Counted from the first letter of the stretch, positions 17,159-26,882 are shown. The stretch: DNA of 64,000 nucleotides from Ruegeria spongiae (GCF_023502395.1 NZ_JAMFMB010000004.1:1-64000); one strand, 5' to 3'. A program made the numbers and translations. Notes: generated from the sequence alone by a model not told the origin.

Positions 17159-18805
17159 ATGGAATACTACGACCTTGGCGCGTACTCTCGGCAGGTTTCG
17201 ACCTTGTCAGAGGAGGCACAATTGTGGTTCGACCGTGGTTTGGTCTGGACTTACGCATACAACCACGAAGAAGCGATTGCCTGTTTCGGGAAAGCTCTGG
17301 CAGCCGACCCCGGCTGCGCAATGGCCCATTGGGGCATCGCCTATTGCATTGGTCCCAACTACAACAAACCGTGGGAAACTTTCGAGGAAGAAGAAAAGCC
17401 GGATTGCATCGCGGTGGCCAATTCCTCAATCAATGCGGCAAACGCGTTGCTGGCCAATCTGAGGCCGGTCGAGCGCGCTCTGATTGACGCAGTCTCCGCA
17501 CGCTATCCCACGACATCGGACGTTCAGGACTTTGGCCCGTGGAACGACGCCTTCGCCGATGAGATGCGCAAAACCCACGCGAAGTACCCTGACGATCTCG
17601 ATATATGTGCGGTTTTTGCCGAATCGATTATGAACCGAACGCCCTGGCAGCTTTGGGACCTGCCGACCGGCCAGCCAGCAGAAGGGGCGGATACGCTGGA
17701 AGCCATCGCCGTCCTCGATAAGGCGTTTGAAACCTTGCCGGGGGCTTGGCAGCATCCGGGCCTGTTGCACATGTACATTCACTTGATGGAGATGTCGCCG
17801 CATCCCGAACGCGCGCTGCGCCACGGTGATGCGCTCAGCAGGCTGGTGCCCGATGCGGGCCATCTTCTGCACATGCCAACGCATGTGGATGTGCTCTGTG
17901 GGGACTACATGAATGTCGTTTTGCGGAACCAAGCGGCGATTGTCGCGGATCGGAGATTTCTAAAGCGCGCAGGTGCGGATAATTTTTATTCGGTCTATCG
18001 CTGTCACAATTTTCATTTCAAAATCTATGGCGCGATGTTTCTGGGCCAGCCCGGCGCAGCGCTGGAGGCCGCCGATGAGCTGATAAGCACGTTACCGTCC
18101 AAGACGCTTCGCCCCATGGCAGACTGGTTCGAAGGCTTCATTCCGATGAAGCAACATGTTCTGATCCGATTCGGGCGTTGGCAGGAGATTCTCGATCAGG
18201 CTTTGCCCGAGGATGAAGACCTTTACTGCGTCACGCTGGCCATGATGCGATATGCGCGCACGGTGGCCTTTGCCAATATGCAGCGGACCAAAGAGGCGGA
18301 GGCTGAACAGGTGCTGTTCTATCAAGCGCTCGAACGGGTGCCGGAAAGCCGAATGCTGTTCAACAACACCTGCCGCGATATCCTGATGGTCGCCGAGCAG
18401 ATGATGCTGGGCGAGTTGGCTTACCATCAAGGTGACCATGAAACTGCCTTCAGCCATCTGCGCAAGTCCGTCGAAATCGATGACACCCTGCCATATGACG
18501 AGCCTTGGGGTTGGATGCAGCCCACGCGCCATGCTCTGGGTGCGCTTTTGTTGGAACAGGGCCAGGTTGAGGAAGCAGAGGCAGTCTATCGCGCCGACCT
18601 CGGGCTGGATGCGACGCTTAGCCGGGCCTGCCAGCACCCGGGTAACGTTTGGAGCCTGCATGGCTTGCACGAATGCCTGACCCAACGTGGTGAGACGGTA
18701 GAAGCGGCGCATATCAAGCTACAGCTCGACAAGGCTGTTGCGCGCGCGGACGTGCCAATCAAGGCGTCCTGCTATTGTCGGCAGAAAAACCTGGCAGCGG
18801 AGTGA
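17159..18805 (+). CDS. TPR protein with conserved HMPTH histidine motif
   Basis: A 548-residue cytoplasmic protein (no signal peptide) of tetratricopeptide-like helical repeats. TPR-like units are visible at about residues 30-64 (HEEAIACFGKALAADPGCAMAHWG) and again near 425-480. The centre carries a dense histidine motif: QHPGLLHMYIHLMEMSPHPERAL (His199, His204, His208, His215) followed by GHLLHMPTHVD (His235, His238, His242). Homologues in many bacteria and fungi share HPGxxHxxIH and HMPSH; no function is established that I know of. The spacing suggests a buried metal or ligand site. The ATG at 17159 follows AGGAAGAAGGGAG. It stands alone. Confidence 0.85.
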   Translation: MEYYDLGAYSRQVSTLSEEAQLWFDRGLVWTYAYNHEEAIACFGKALAADPGCAMAHWGIAYCIGPNYNKPWETFEEEEKPDCIAVANSSINAANALLANLRPVERALIDAVSARYPTTSDVQDFGPWNDAFADEMRKTHAKYPDDLDICAVFAESIMNRTPWQLWDLPTGQPAEGADTLEAIAVLDKAFETLPGAWQHPGLLHMYIHLMEMSPHPERALRHGDALSRLVPDAGHLLHMPTHVDVLCGDYMNVVLRNQAAIVADRRFLKRAGADNFYSVYRCHNFHFKIYGAMFLGQPGAALEAADELISTLPSKTLRPMADWFEGFIPMKQHVLIRFGRWQEILDQALPEDEDLYCVTLAMMRYARTVAFANMQRTKEAEAEQVLFYQALERVPESRMLFNNTCRDILMVAEQMMLGELAYHQGDHETAFSHLRKSVEIDDTLPYDEPWGWMQPTRHALGALLLEQGQVEEAEAVYRADLGLDATLSRACQHPGNVWSLHGLHECLTQRGETVEAAHIKLQLDKAVARADVPIKASCYCRQKNLAAE

Positions 18806-18928
18806 TTTTACAGGGCTAAACGCAGGTGGACACGACGTTTGACGGCCTCCTCTGGCGATGATTGCCGCTTTGTGAGCGAATAGGGCTTCCGGTTGGTTTG
18901 CTCTGCAGGAACAACCGGGCCAGCGTCC

Positions 18929-19987
18929 TCAGCTTCCCCATTCGACACTTTGCATCTCGTGCAGGCGCGAGGCGGTGCGTTCGAACTCGAACGTGCCTTC
19001 ACCCTCGACATAGAGCATGTCCGGCGCCGCCGCCGCCGAGCAGATCAGTTTCACCTTTGCCTCGTAAAGCGCGTCGATCAGGGTGACGAAGCGTTTCGCC
19101 TCGTTGAAGTTGTTGCGCGACAGGCGCGGGATATCCTCCAGCACCAGTACTTTCACCGCATCCGCAATTGCCAGATAATCGCCCGGCCCCAGCATATGGC
19201 CGCACAGGTCATAGAATGTCGCCCGCGCCACGCCGTTGCGGAAGGCGGGCAGGGTGACCGCGCGGCCCTTGACCTGCAGAGTCAGCGGCTCGGCGTGGCC
19301 GCCTGCCAGATCACTCCAGACCGACTGGATTTCCTGCCGCGCCTCGGGTCCGATCGGTGTGAAGTAAACCTGCGAGGCCTCCAGCCGGTTCTGGCGGTAA
19401 TCGGTCGGGCTGACCATCTCCCAGACCTCCATCCGCGCCTTGATGAGGTCGATGAAGGGCAGGAACAGCTGCCGGTTCAGCCCGTCCTTGTAAAGGTCGT
19501 CGGGGAGGCGGTTCGAGGTGGTGACAACCACCACCCCGGCATCAAAGAGCGCCTGAAACAGCCGCCCGACGATCATCGCGTCGGTAATGTCCGAGATCTG
19601 CATCTCGTCAAAGGCCAGAACCTTGGCCGTTGCGATCACCTGCTCGGCCACCGGGGCCAGCGCGTCCTCGACGCCGTTCTGGCGGGCCTGATGCATCTGG
19701 CTGTGGATTTCCTGCATGAAGGCGTGAAAGTGCACCCGGCGCACCGGGATATCGCCCAATGTGTCGACGAACATATCCATCAGCATGGATTTTCCGCGCC
19801 CGACCCCGCCCCAGAGGTACAGACCTTTTGGCGGCGGCGGCGCCTTACGGAACAACCCGCGTTTGATCGGCGCAGAAAGCGCGGCGTGGATGCGGTCAAA
19901 CTCGGGCAGAACAGCTTCCTGCGCGGCATCGGGCGTCAGCGTGCCATCAGCGACGCGTTCAGCATAGAGAGTGGTCAGATCCGTCAT
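18929..19987 (-). CDS. zapE: Cell division AFG1-like ATPase ZapE
   Basis: A 352-residue AFG1/ZapE P-loop ATPase. Walker A is GVGRGKSML (about 70-78), after PPPPKGLYLWGG; Walker B is VLAFDEMQISD; a sensor Asn/Arg region is VVTTSNRLPDDLYKDGL; and FYDLCGHMLGPGDYLAIAD is typical of the family. In E. coli ZapE associates with the Z-ring; mitochondrial homologues act in protein quality control. An open frame continues 300 residues upstream, but that part is antisense shadow of the MFS gene, so the start is ATG 19987. Confidence 0.93.
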   Translation of the reverse strand: MTDLTTLYAERVADGTLTPDAAQEAVLPEFDRIHAALSAPIKRGLFRKAPPPPKGLYLWGGVGRGKSMLMDMFVDTLGDIPVRRVHFHAFMQEIHSQMHQARQNGVEDALAPVAEQVIATAKVLAFDEMQISDITDAMIVGRLFQALFDAGVVVVTTSNRLPDDLYKDGLNRQLFLPFIDLIKARMEVWEMVSPTDYRQNRLEASQVYFTPIGPEARQEIQSVWSDLAGGHAEPLTLQVKGRAVTLPAFRNGVARATFYDLCGHMLGPGDYLAIADAVKVLVLEDIPRLSRNNFNEAKRFVTLIDALYEAKVKLICSAAAAPDMLYVEGEGTFEFERTASRLHEMQSVEWGS

Positions 19988-20134
19988 TCCGAAGCCATAG
20001 CGCAGGGCAGGCAGAATTGGAAAGCGCCGCGCGCGGTGGCGCATATCAAATTCCCTGATCGTTGCCCGCAAAACTCCTGATTTGACCGCCGTGATATTTC
20101 GAATACCGTCAGACCGCCTGATTTGAGACGCCAG

Positions 20135-21376
20135 ATGACCCGAGACACCCGCCTGATAACGCCAGTTCTGATCGTGAGCTGTATCATCATCACCGTCAGC
20201 TTTGCGGTGCGTGCCTCTTTCGGCGTGTTCCAGATCCCGATTTCGGACGAGTTCGGCTGGATGCGGAGCGAGTTCTCGCTGGCCATTGCGATCCAGAATC
20301 TCGCCTGGGGAATCGGGCAGCCGATCTTTGGCGCGATCTCGGAAAAGCTGGGTGACCGGAGGGCCATCGTTCTGGGGGCGCTGATCTATGCGCTGGGCAT
20401 GGTGTTGTCGGCGGCCTCGACCACGCCGCTGGGGCATCAGTTGAACGCCTGGCTGGTGGGGTTCGGGATTGCGGGCACCGGGTTCGGGGTCGTGCTGGCG
20501 GTGGTTGGGCGGGCATCCTCGGACGAAAACCGCTCCATGTCGCTGGCCGTCGTGACCGCTGCGGGCAGCATCGGACAGGTGATTGGCGCGCCTGCCGCTG
20601 AGTGGATGTTGGGGTTCATCAGTTGGCAGATGGTGTTTGTGATCTTTGCCATCGCGATCCTGTCGCTGGTGCTGACCCTGCCGATGATGCGCCCCCCGGT
20701 GCAAGCCTGCAAGCAGGAGGTCGAGGAAAGTCTGAGCGCGATCCTGCAAAAAGCGTTTCGCGATCCGTCCTACACGCTGATCTTTCTGGGCTTTTTCAGT
20801 TGCGGGTATCAACTGGCCTTCATCACTGCGCATTTCCCGGCCTTTGTGGCCGAGATGTGCGGCCCGATCGAGGTGGGCGGCGTGCTGCATTCCATGGGCA
20901 TCACCACAACCTCGGCGCTGGGGGCGGTGGCGCTGTCGCTGGTGGGGCTGGCCAATATCGCGGGGACGCTAACGGCGGGCTGGGCGGGCAAGCATTTCAC
21001 CAGGAAATACCTGCTGGCCGGTATCTATACGGCGCGCACCATCATCGCTGCGGTGTTCATCCTGCTACCGATCACGCCCGGTTCGGTCATCATCTTTTCG
21101 GTGCTTATGGGCTCGTTGTGGCTGGCGACGGTGCCTTTGACCTCGGGGCTGGTCGCGCATCTCTACGGGCTGCGCTACATGGGCACGCTTTACGGGTTTG
21201 TCTTCCTCAGCCATCAGATCGGCGGCTTTCTGGGTGTCTGGCTGGGGGGGCGGATGTACGACACCTATGGCGATTACACCGCCGTCTGGTGGGTCGGCGT
21301 GGCCGTGGGCGCCTTCAGCGCGGTGGTCCATCTGCCGATCCGCGAGACCCGCACACCCAGTCCGCAGGCCGCCTGA
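20135..21376 (+). CDS. MFS transporter
   Basis: A 413-residue major facilitator with about twelve hydrophobic helices. The loop 2-3 motif appears as GAISEKLGDRRAIVLG, and the N-terminal FAVRASFGVFQIPISDEFGWMRSEFSLAIAIQ resembles monocarboxylate/oxalate-type MFS carriers. I chose the ATG at 20135 over the TTG at 20123. Substrate not determinable. Divergent from zapE across about 150 bases, convergent with the downstream hydrolase. Confidence 0.88.
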   Translation: MTRDTRLITPVLIVSCIIITVSFAVRASFGVFQIPISDEFGWMRSEFSLAIAIQNLAWGIGQPIFGAISEKLGDRRAIVLGALIYALGMVLSAASTTPLGHQLNAWLVGFGIAGTGFGVVLAVVGRASSDENRSMSLAVVTAAGSIGQVIGAPAAEWMLGFISWQMVFVIFAIAILSLVLTLPMMRPPVQACKQEVEESLSAILQKAFRDPSYTLIFLGFFSCGYQLAFITAHFPAFVAEMCGPIEVGGVLHSMGITTTSALGAVALSLVGLANIAGTLTAGWAGKHFTRKYLLAGIYTARTIIAAVFILLPITPGSVIIFSVLMGSLWLATVPLTSGLVAHLYGLRYMGTLYGFVFLSHQIGGFLGVWLGGRMYDTYGDYTAVWWVGVAVGAFSAVVHLPIRETRTPSPQAA

Positions 21377-22309
21377 TCAGTTCAGACCTTCGCGCAGCCG
21401 TTCGCGCATAATGTCCAGCACCTGATCGGTGTGGGTATAGGTCAGGCCGTGGCCTGCGCCCTCGACCATCTCTTCGCGGGCCATGCGGCTCCAGGTGGTG
21501 AGCTTGCCCATGGCGGAGATCGGGATGATCCTGTCTTGCTGCCCCCAGATCGCCAGTACGGGCAGCCCGGCCTGATGAATCTCGCGGTGCTCGACTTCCA
21601 GCTCTTGCCTGAGCATGCCGCGCAGGCTGGACAGAACCCCAGCGATGAAGCCCCGATAGTTCAACTCCCGCTGTTGCAGATCAGCCATATCGGGAACCGA
21701 GCAGGGCAGCGCGCGTTCGGCCTCGGTTTCCTTGCGCTGCTTGTAGGGGAAGAGCAGCATCATCAGCCAGTCGCCCAACACCGGCATGTCGCGGATGAAC
21801 CGGGACAGGCCATCAAGCGTCATCTGGATGCCTGCCGGGGCGATCAGGACAAGATGGCGGATCTTCGGGGCGTGTTTCGCCGCGTAGCAGGTGGCGATGG
21901 AGCCGCCCATGGAATAGCCGATCAGCGTGATCTCATCAGTGATCTCTTCGACCGCGAGCACCTCTTCCAGTTGCTGCAGGAAGAACGCCGCATCCTGTTC
22001 CCCTGCAGGCCGGTCCGAGTAGCCCCGTCCATAGAGGTCATAGGTCAGCACCCGATAACCCATCGCACCCAACCCTTCGGTGACGCTGTCCCACACGAAA
22101 GAGGGCGTGGTCAGCCCATGCACGCAGACCGCAACCGGGCCACGCACCGCGCCGCCCCATTTCACATGGGTCAGCCCTTGCGACAATTGCAGGAAATGGC
22201 CGGGCGCGTCGGATCGCTCTGAATCATCCATCACCTTGCGCCGCGCCTCGGTGTAGTAGGGCAGCGCCACGATCATGGCCAGCAGGATCAGGACAAGAAA
22301 AAGGATCAT
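21377..22309 (-). CDS. Alpha/beta hydrolase, membrane-anchored
   Basis: A 310-residue hydrolase with an N-terminal hydrophobic helix (about 1-20), probably a membrane anchor. The fold is shown by VAVCVHGLTTPSFVWDSV (oxyanion strand), the nucleophile elbow IGYSMGGSIA, VLAIWGQQDRIIP with the acid, and GAGHGLTYTHTDQ with the catalytic His. The ATG at 22309 overlaps the upstream stop (ATGA) and follows GGAGG. Substrate unknown. Cotranscribed with the ornithine cyclodeaminase homologue. Confidence 0.88.
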   Translation of the reverse strand: MILFLVLILLAMIVALPYYTEARRKVMDDSERSDAPGHFLQLSQGLTHVKWGGAVRGPVAVCVHGLTTPSFVWDSVTEGLGAMGYRVLTYDLYGRGYSDRPAGEQDAAFFLQQLEEVLAVEEITDEITLIGYSMGGSIATCYAAKHAPKIRHLVLIAPAGIQMTLDGLSRFIRDMPVLGDWLMMLLFPYKQRKETEAERALPCSVPDMADLQQRELNYRGFIAGVLSSLRGMLRQELEVEHREIHQAGLPVLAIWGQQDRIIPISAMGKLTTWSRMAREEMVEGAGHGLTYTHTDQVLDIMRERLREGLN

Positions 22310-23220
22310 TGGGCCTCCTGCCATTTTTCGAGGATATAACGGCTGGTCATCAGGTCCAGATGCGCGCCGCCGCCATTCTTGAACAGCGTGGGTTTGGCGG
22401 GATCGTGGGCAAAGGCGCTCAGATCGTAGTAGTCGGCCAGTAGATGCTCGCGGGTGATGACGCCGGCATCGAGCGGCGTCTTGATCTCGCCGATATGGCC
22501 GATGGTGGTGTCGAAACTGTCGACATAGACCCGGCTCATGCGCAGCGCGTCATCATCTGCCTCGCGCATATCCGCGCGGTAGGCGCCGATCAGGTTGATA
22601 TGTTGGCCGGGGCGCAACCACTCGCCCTTGATGATCGGGTCCGAGGACATGGTGGCCGAGACCACGATATCTGCCGCGTTCACCGCATCCGGCAGTGTTG
22701 CCGCCACATCGGCATTTCCGACGGTCTTTGCCAGCGCCTCTGCCTTGGCGGTGGTGCGGTTCCAGATCGACAGGCGCGCCTGCGGGAATCCGGCCGCGAA
22801 TGCCTCGCACAGCGATTGACCCACGGTGCCCGCGCCAACGATCAAAATGCGTTTGCTGTCGGGATCAGCGAGGTGCAGCGCAGCCAGCAGGCTGTCACCG
22901 GCGGTTTTCCATTTGGTGACCAGATGAAAATCGATCAGCGCGGACAATATGCCGTCGCGATCGGCAAAAAGATTCACCGAGCCGTGGATCATCGGCTGGC
23001 CGTGATCGGGATTGGCGGGAAAGACGGTCGCGGTTTTTACCGCCAAGCCCAGCCCGTCGATCCAGGCCGCGCGCGACAGCAGCGTGTCCTGCCCGCGATA
23101 GAGGAACGTATCACCGATTTCGGCCTTGGGCAGGGCGTGCCCGTCGGCCAGCGCCTGGGTCAGCTCGACCCAATCCAGCAGCACCTCGCCCTCGTCAAAG
23201 GGGATGATCGGGATGCTCAT
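22306..23220 (-). CDS. Ornithine cyclodeaminase/mu-crystallin family protein
   Basis: A 304-residue NAD(P)-binding protein with Rossmann motif RILIVGAGTVGQSLCEAF (about 124-141) and family segments AVKTATVFPANPDHG, FHLVTKWKTAGDSLLAALHL and INLIGAYRADMREADDDAL. Members include ornithine cyclodeaminase, alanine dehydrogenase and ketimine reductases; the exact reaction here is open. It overlaps the genes on both sides by 4 bp, so it is in one operon with the hydrolase and the degraded HAD gene. Confidence 0.88.
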   Translation of the reverse strand: MSIPIIPFDEGEVLLDWVELTQALADGHALPKAEIGDTFLYRGQDTLLSRAAWIDGLGLAVKTATVFPANPDHGQPMIHGSVNLFADRDGILSALIDFHLVTKWKTAGDSLLAALHLADPDSKRILIVGAGTVGQSLCEAFAAGFPQARLSIWNRTTAKAEALAKTVGNADVAATLPDAVNAADIVVSATMSSDPIIKGEWLRPGQHINLIGAYRADMREADDDALRMSRVYVDSFDTTIGHIGEIKTPLDAGVITREHLLADYYDLSAFAHDPAKPTLFKNGGGAHLDLMTSRYILEKWQEAQ

Positions 23221-23510
23221 GCCGCCTGATCCTGTGTCACTAACCCATCGGAGACCAGCCGTTCGGCGCAGCTTTTCGGTCCGTCGAAATGGTGGGTCTG
23301 CCAGCCGCGCGCCTGTGCGGCGGTGATGTTATTGGGCATGTCGTCGGTGAAATGCTCGCCCAGATCGACCAGTTCGTGCATGCCTTGCAGGTCAATCTCG
23401 GCAAACATCGCGCGGCGGCGGTCTTCGCCGATCACGCGGTCGTAATAGCGTTCTGGCTGCCATTCGATCAGCACATTTCCGATGTCATAAATGACGGCCT
23501 GTGGTTTCAC
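23217..23510 (-). pseudogene. HAD hydrolase remnant with internal deletion
   Basis: A 97-residue frame starting at GTG 23510 behind a good GGAG site. Residues 1-55 match the start of YihX-like HAD phosphatases (AVIYDIGNVLIEWQPERYY), and residues about 55-97 match the end of the same family (FTDDMPNNITAAQARGWQTHHFDG). Full-length relatives have about 200 residues; the middle with motif II (Ser/Thr), motif III (Lys) and the cap is missing. The junction falls in GEHFTD/DMPNNI at about 23340-23351, where the two sides probably share FTD. The frame is kept, so a short protein may still be made, but it cannot be a working phosphatase. It overlaps the next gene by 4 bp. Confidence 0.75.
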
Positions 23511-23540
23511 AGCGCGCGCTCCTTCTTCTGTGAGAGCCTG

Positions 23541-23990
23541 CTAGCGTGTCGCCGCCCGGACCTCCCGCTCCAACACGTCCAGAAAACGGGAGCGGTCGGC
23601 TTTTGTAAAGCCTTTGCCGCCGCCTTGCATTCCCAAAGGGTTGGCGGCGCGCAGATCGGCCATCAGATCGCGCATCGCAAGCTGCTGGCCAATATTGGCA
23701 GCGGTGAGCGCGTCGCCATTGGGACGCAGGCAGCGCGCGCCGGCCTCGACGCATTTCGCGGCCAGCGGGATGTCAGAGGTGATCACGATATCGCCCGGCC
23801 CGCAGCGCTCGGCGATCCATTTGTCGGCTTCATCCGCGCCCTGATCGACCACCACGATCTGCACCAGAGGGTTCTGCGACGGGCGCAGCCCGCCGTTTGA
23901 AACCAGCACCATCGGCAGTTTGTGGCGGGTGGCCACCCGTTCCGCCTCGGCTTTGACCGGGCAGGCATCGCCGTCGATGTAAAGCGTCAC
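23541..23990 (-). CDS. YaiI/YqxD family protein (DUF188)
   Basis: A 149-residue protein of the UPF0178/DUF188 family, with the PIN-like opening [18 protein letters not shown], the central [19 protein letters not shown] and the conserved C-terminal [21 protein letters not shown]. Members are thought to be PIN-like nucleases, but activity is unproven. Its start overlaps the fghA stop by 4 bp. Confidence 0.9.
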   Translation of the reverse strand: MTLYIDGDACPVKAEAERVATRHKLPMVLVSNGGLRPSQNPLVQIVVVDQGADEADKWIAERCGPGDIVITSDIPLAAKCVEAGARCLRPNGDALTAANIGQQLAMRDLMADLRAANPLGMQGGGKGFTKADRSRFLDVLEREVRAATR

Positions 23991-24817
23991 GACCAGAGGT
24001 GTTCTGCATGGAAGGTCACGTGGTCCTCCATGAAGGAGGAGACGAAGAAATAACTGTGGTCATAACCCGGCTGCAGCCGGTTGATCACCTGCTGGCGGCG
24101 CGCTGCCATGGCTTCGGCCAGCGCCTCGGGACGCAGCAGCTTGATGAACTGGTCATTTGTGCCGGTGTCGATCAGGATCGGTCCGTCAAAGCCGGTTTCA
24201 CGCATCATCAGCGTGCTATCATGCTGCGCCCAGTTGCTTTCGTCATCACCCAGATAGGCGCTGAGCTGCTTGCGGCCCCAATCGGCTCCGGTCGGGTTGG
24301 AAATCGGCGCAAAGCCCGAGACCGAGCGGAACCGGCCCGGCAGGTTCATCGCCAGCGTCAGCGCGCCATGGCCACCCATGGAATGGCCGGTGATTGCCTG
24401 CCGCTCGCCGTCGATGGCGAAGTTTGTGGTCAGCAGCGCGGGCAGTTCCTCGGCCACATAATTCCACATGTTGAAATGTGGGGACCAGGGTTTCTGGGTC
24501 GCGTTGACATAGAAGCCTGCGCCCTGACCCAGATCGTAATCGTCATGATCGGCCACGCCTTCGCCCCGTGGTGAGGTGTCGGGAAACACCAGCGCAATGC
24601 CCTGTTCGGCGGCCCAGCCCTGGGCACCGGCCTTGGTCATGGCGTTCTCATGTGTGCAGGTCAGCCCCGACAGGTACCACAGCACCGGCACCGGGCCATC
24701 CTTGGCCTCGGCGGGCAGGAACAGGCCAAAGGTCATGTCGCATTTGCACGCGTCTGATGCGTGTTTGTAGACGCCCTGAACGCCTCCGAAACAGGTGTTT
24801 TCCGAGAGAGTTTCCAT
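23987..24817 (-). CDS. fghA: S-formylglutathione hydrolase
   Basis: A 276-residue esterase-D family enzyme hydrolysing S-formylglutathione to formate and glutathione, the second step of glutathione-dependent formaldehyde oxidation. Key segments are the oxyanion region [13 protein letters not shown], the nucleophile elbow [10 protein letters not shown] and the C-terminal [16 protein letters not shown] with catalytic His. I prefer ATG 24817 because AAGG is nine bases upstream; an ATG three codons earlier sits too close to that site. Its partner adhC lies about 4 kb away on the same strand. Confidence 0.93.
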   Translation of the reverse strand: METLSENTCFGGVQGVYKHASDACKCDMTFGLFLPAEAKDGPVPVLWYLSGLTCTHENAMTKAGAQGWAAEQGIALVFPDTSPRGEGVADHDDYDLGQGAGFYVNATQKPWSPHFNMWNYVAEELPALLTTNFAIDGERQAITGHSMGGHGALTLAMNLPGRFRSVSGFAPISNPTGADWGRKQLSAYLGDDESNWAQHDSTLMMRETGFDGPILIDTGTNDQFIKLLRPEALAEAMAARRQQVINRLQPGYDHSYFFVSSFMEDHVTFHAEHLWS

Positions 24818-24891
24818 TTGTTCCATCCTTGACCCAGCCGCTGTATCGTATCGCTAACCTTGCCGGACGGGCCTGTAAAGGGTGACGCGGC

Positions 24892-25821
24892 TCATGGCGC
24901 GGAGGTCAGCGCAATGAGCACCGGCACAGTGAAGATGCTGAGGCAGGTCGACACGAAGATTGCCGCTGAGGCCCGGTGCGGCGCGACCCCGTAATGCGAG
25001 GCCAGCATGAAGATATTGCCCGCCACCGGCAGCGCCGCCGCCGCGATCACCACCGAGGCAGAGAACGCATCAAGCGGCAGGATCACCAGCACCGCCAGCG
25101 CCACGAACAAGGGATGCAGCACCAGCTTGCAAAAACTGAGCCACCCGGCCACCGCCAGCCGCTCGGTCGATTTTAAGGCCAGCGAGGCGCCAATGGCGAA
25201 CAGGGCGCCGGGCGTGGCCGCGCCGCCAAGGATCGTCAGGAACGACTCCAGCGGCTGGTGGATCGGCAGGCGCAGCGCCGACCAGATCAACCCGATGCTG
25301 ATCGAGACGATCATCGGGTTTTTCAGCAGCCCAATCCCGATCAGCCGCAGCATCTGTGCGACCGGAACTCGCGCGCGGCCACCATTGATCAGGATCACGA
25401 TCAGCGACGAGAACACGATCAGGTCCGTGGCCAGCACCAGCATCACCGGCCCGATCGCCGCCTCGCCGAACAGGAGCGCCAGCATCGGCAGGCCCAGAAA
25501 GCCGACATTGCCGATGGCGGCGCATTGCGCCTCGATCGCGGTGGTCGGCACGTCCTGCCGCCGCAGGAACCCGACGATGCTGGCCACGAAATAAACCGTG
25601 GCGGTTCCCAGCAGATATGCCAGAATCAGCCGCCCGTTGAAGATCTCGTTGAACGGCAGCGTCGCGGAAAACCGAAACAGCATCGCCGGAAGGGCGAAGA
25701 AAAAGACGAACTTGGTCAGATAGGTCGTCGCCTCTTGGGTGAAAAAGCGGGTGCGCCCGGCCCAGTATCCCAGGCCGATGATCGCGAAAAAGGGCAGCGT
25801 TCTGAGAAAAACCTCGACCAT
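24892..25821 (-). CDS. AEC family transporter
   Basis: A 309-residue membrane protein with about ten hydrophobic helices, of the auxin efflux carrier (AEC) family. Signature stretches are FFAIIGLGYWAGR at the N-terminus, QCAAIGNVGFLGLPM and AAALPVAGNIFMLASHYG near the C-terminus, which form the crossing region of the BART fold. Bacterial members carry small carboxylates such as malate or malonate; the substrate here is unknown. Confidence 0.9.
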   Translation of the reverse strand: MVEVFLRTLPFFAIIGLGYWAGRTRFFTQEATTYLTKFVFFFALPAMLFRFSATLPFNEIFNGRLILAYLLGTATVYFVASIVGFLRRQDVPTTAIEAQCAAIGNVGFLGLPMLALLFGEAAIGPVMLVLATDLIVFSSLIVILINGGRARVPVAQMLRLIGIGLLKNPMIVSISIGLIWSALRLPIHQPLESFLTILGGAATPGALFAIGASLALKSTERLAVAGWLSFCKLVLHPLFVALAVLVILPLDAFSASVVIAAAALPVAGNIFMLASHYGVAPHRASAAIFVSTCLSIFTVPVLIALTSAP

Positions 25822-25894
25822 GGCGCGATTGGTAACACCAAGCGGTCAAAGCTCAACCGGATAATTCACACGCTAAAACAATTTGCGAAGGGCT

Positions 25895-26869
25895 TTAGCC
25901 GCTGCCGATCAGGATACCCGCCGCCAGAACCAGCGACCCGCCCAGAACCACCTGAAACGCCGCGCGAAAGAACGGCGTCTGCATAAAGCGGTTCTGAATC
26001 CAGGCAATCGCCCAGAGTTCACAGAACACGACCAGGAAGGCGATGGTGGTTGCGGTCCAGAACTCGGGGATCAGATAGGGCAGCGCATGACCCAACCCGC
26101 CCACCGTGGTCATCACCCCCGAGGCCAGCCCGCGTTTGAGCGGCGAGCCGCGCCCTGATAATTCGCCATCATCCGAGGCCGCTTCGGTAAAGCCCATCGA
26201 GATGCCCGCCCCGACCGAGGCCGCCAGACCGACAAGGAACGTGGTCCAGGTATCTTGCGTGGCAAAGGCGGTCGCAAAGATCGGCGCCAGGGTCGACACC
26301 GACCCATCCATCAGCCCGGCCAGCCCCGGCTGCACCCAGGTCAGGATGAATTGCCGGTGCGAATTGGCCTCTTCCGAGGTGCGCGCATCATGATCCAGAA
26401 ACGTGTCTTCCAGATGGGAGGCGGTTTCCTGATGCCCGGCCTCCTCCACAGCGAGATCGCCCAGCAGCTTGCGCGTGGCGGCGTCGCTGGTGCGTGCGGC
26501 GGCGGTCAGATAGAACCGCTCGGCATCGCGCTCCATGCCCTCGGCCTCTTCGCGGATGCGTTCAATGCCCAGATTCTCGACCAGCCAGACCGGGCGGCGC
26601 GTATAATATCCCGCCACATGTTCGCGGCGGATCAGAGGAATGGTTGCGCCGAACCGATCCTCGTGCAGGGCAATCAGCCGCGCCCGGTGGGTGTCTTCTT
26701 CGGCAGCCATGCCGTCGAACATCTTGGCCGAGGCGGGGTATTCTGCCCTCAGACGCTCTGCATAATTGCGATAAATCCGGGCGTCGTCCTCTTCGGACGA
26801 AATGGCAAGCGCCAGTACCTCCTGCTCGGACAGGTCCCGGAAGTGTTTGCGATGAGAGAGAAATTTCAT
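25895..26869 (-). CDS. mbfA: Membrane-bound ferritin-like iron exporter MbfA
   Basis: A 324-residue fusion. Residues about 1-165 are an erythrin/ferritin-like four-helix domain with iron-binding carboxylates and His in EEDDARIYRNYAERL, AAEEDTHRARL, EAEGMERDAERFYLTAA and DLAVEEAGHQE. Residues about 185-324 are a VIT1/CCC1-type membrane domain (VQPGLAGLMDGSVSTLAPIFATAFAT, GAGISMGFTEAASDDG). This architecture is MbfA, which exports iron and protects from iron and peroxide stress in alphaproteobacteria, where Irr represses it. An Irr-box-like element lies 13 bases upstream of the start. Confidence 0.93.
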   Translation of the reverse strand: MKFLSHRKHFRDLSEQEVLALAISSEEDDARIYRNYAERLRAEYPASAKMFDGMAAEEDTHRARLIALHEDRFGATIPLIRREHVAGYYTRRPVWLVENLGIERIREEAEGMERDAERFYLTAAARTSDAATRKLLGDLAVEEAGHQETASHLEDTFLDHDARTSEEANSHRQFILTWVQPGLAGLMDGSVSTLAPIFATAFATQDTWTTFLVGLAASVGAGISMGFTEAASDDGELSGRGSPLKRGLASGVMTTVGGLGHALPYLIPEFWTATTIAFLVVFCELWAIAWIQNRFMQTPFFRAAFQVVLGGSLVLAAGILIGSG

Positions 26870-26882
26870 GCCTGCCCCATGA

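Noticed and set aside
19988-20890. Upstream extension of the zapE frame by about 300 residues
   Set aside because: The extension overlaps the MFS transporter antisense, is low-complexity Arg/His/Gln-rich, and ZapE proteins start near 19987.
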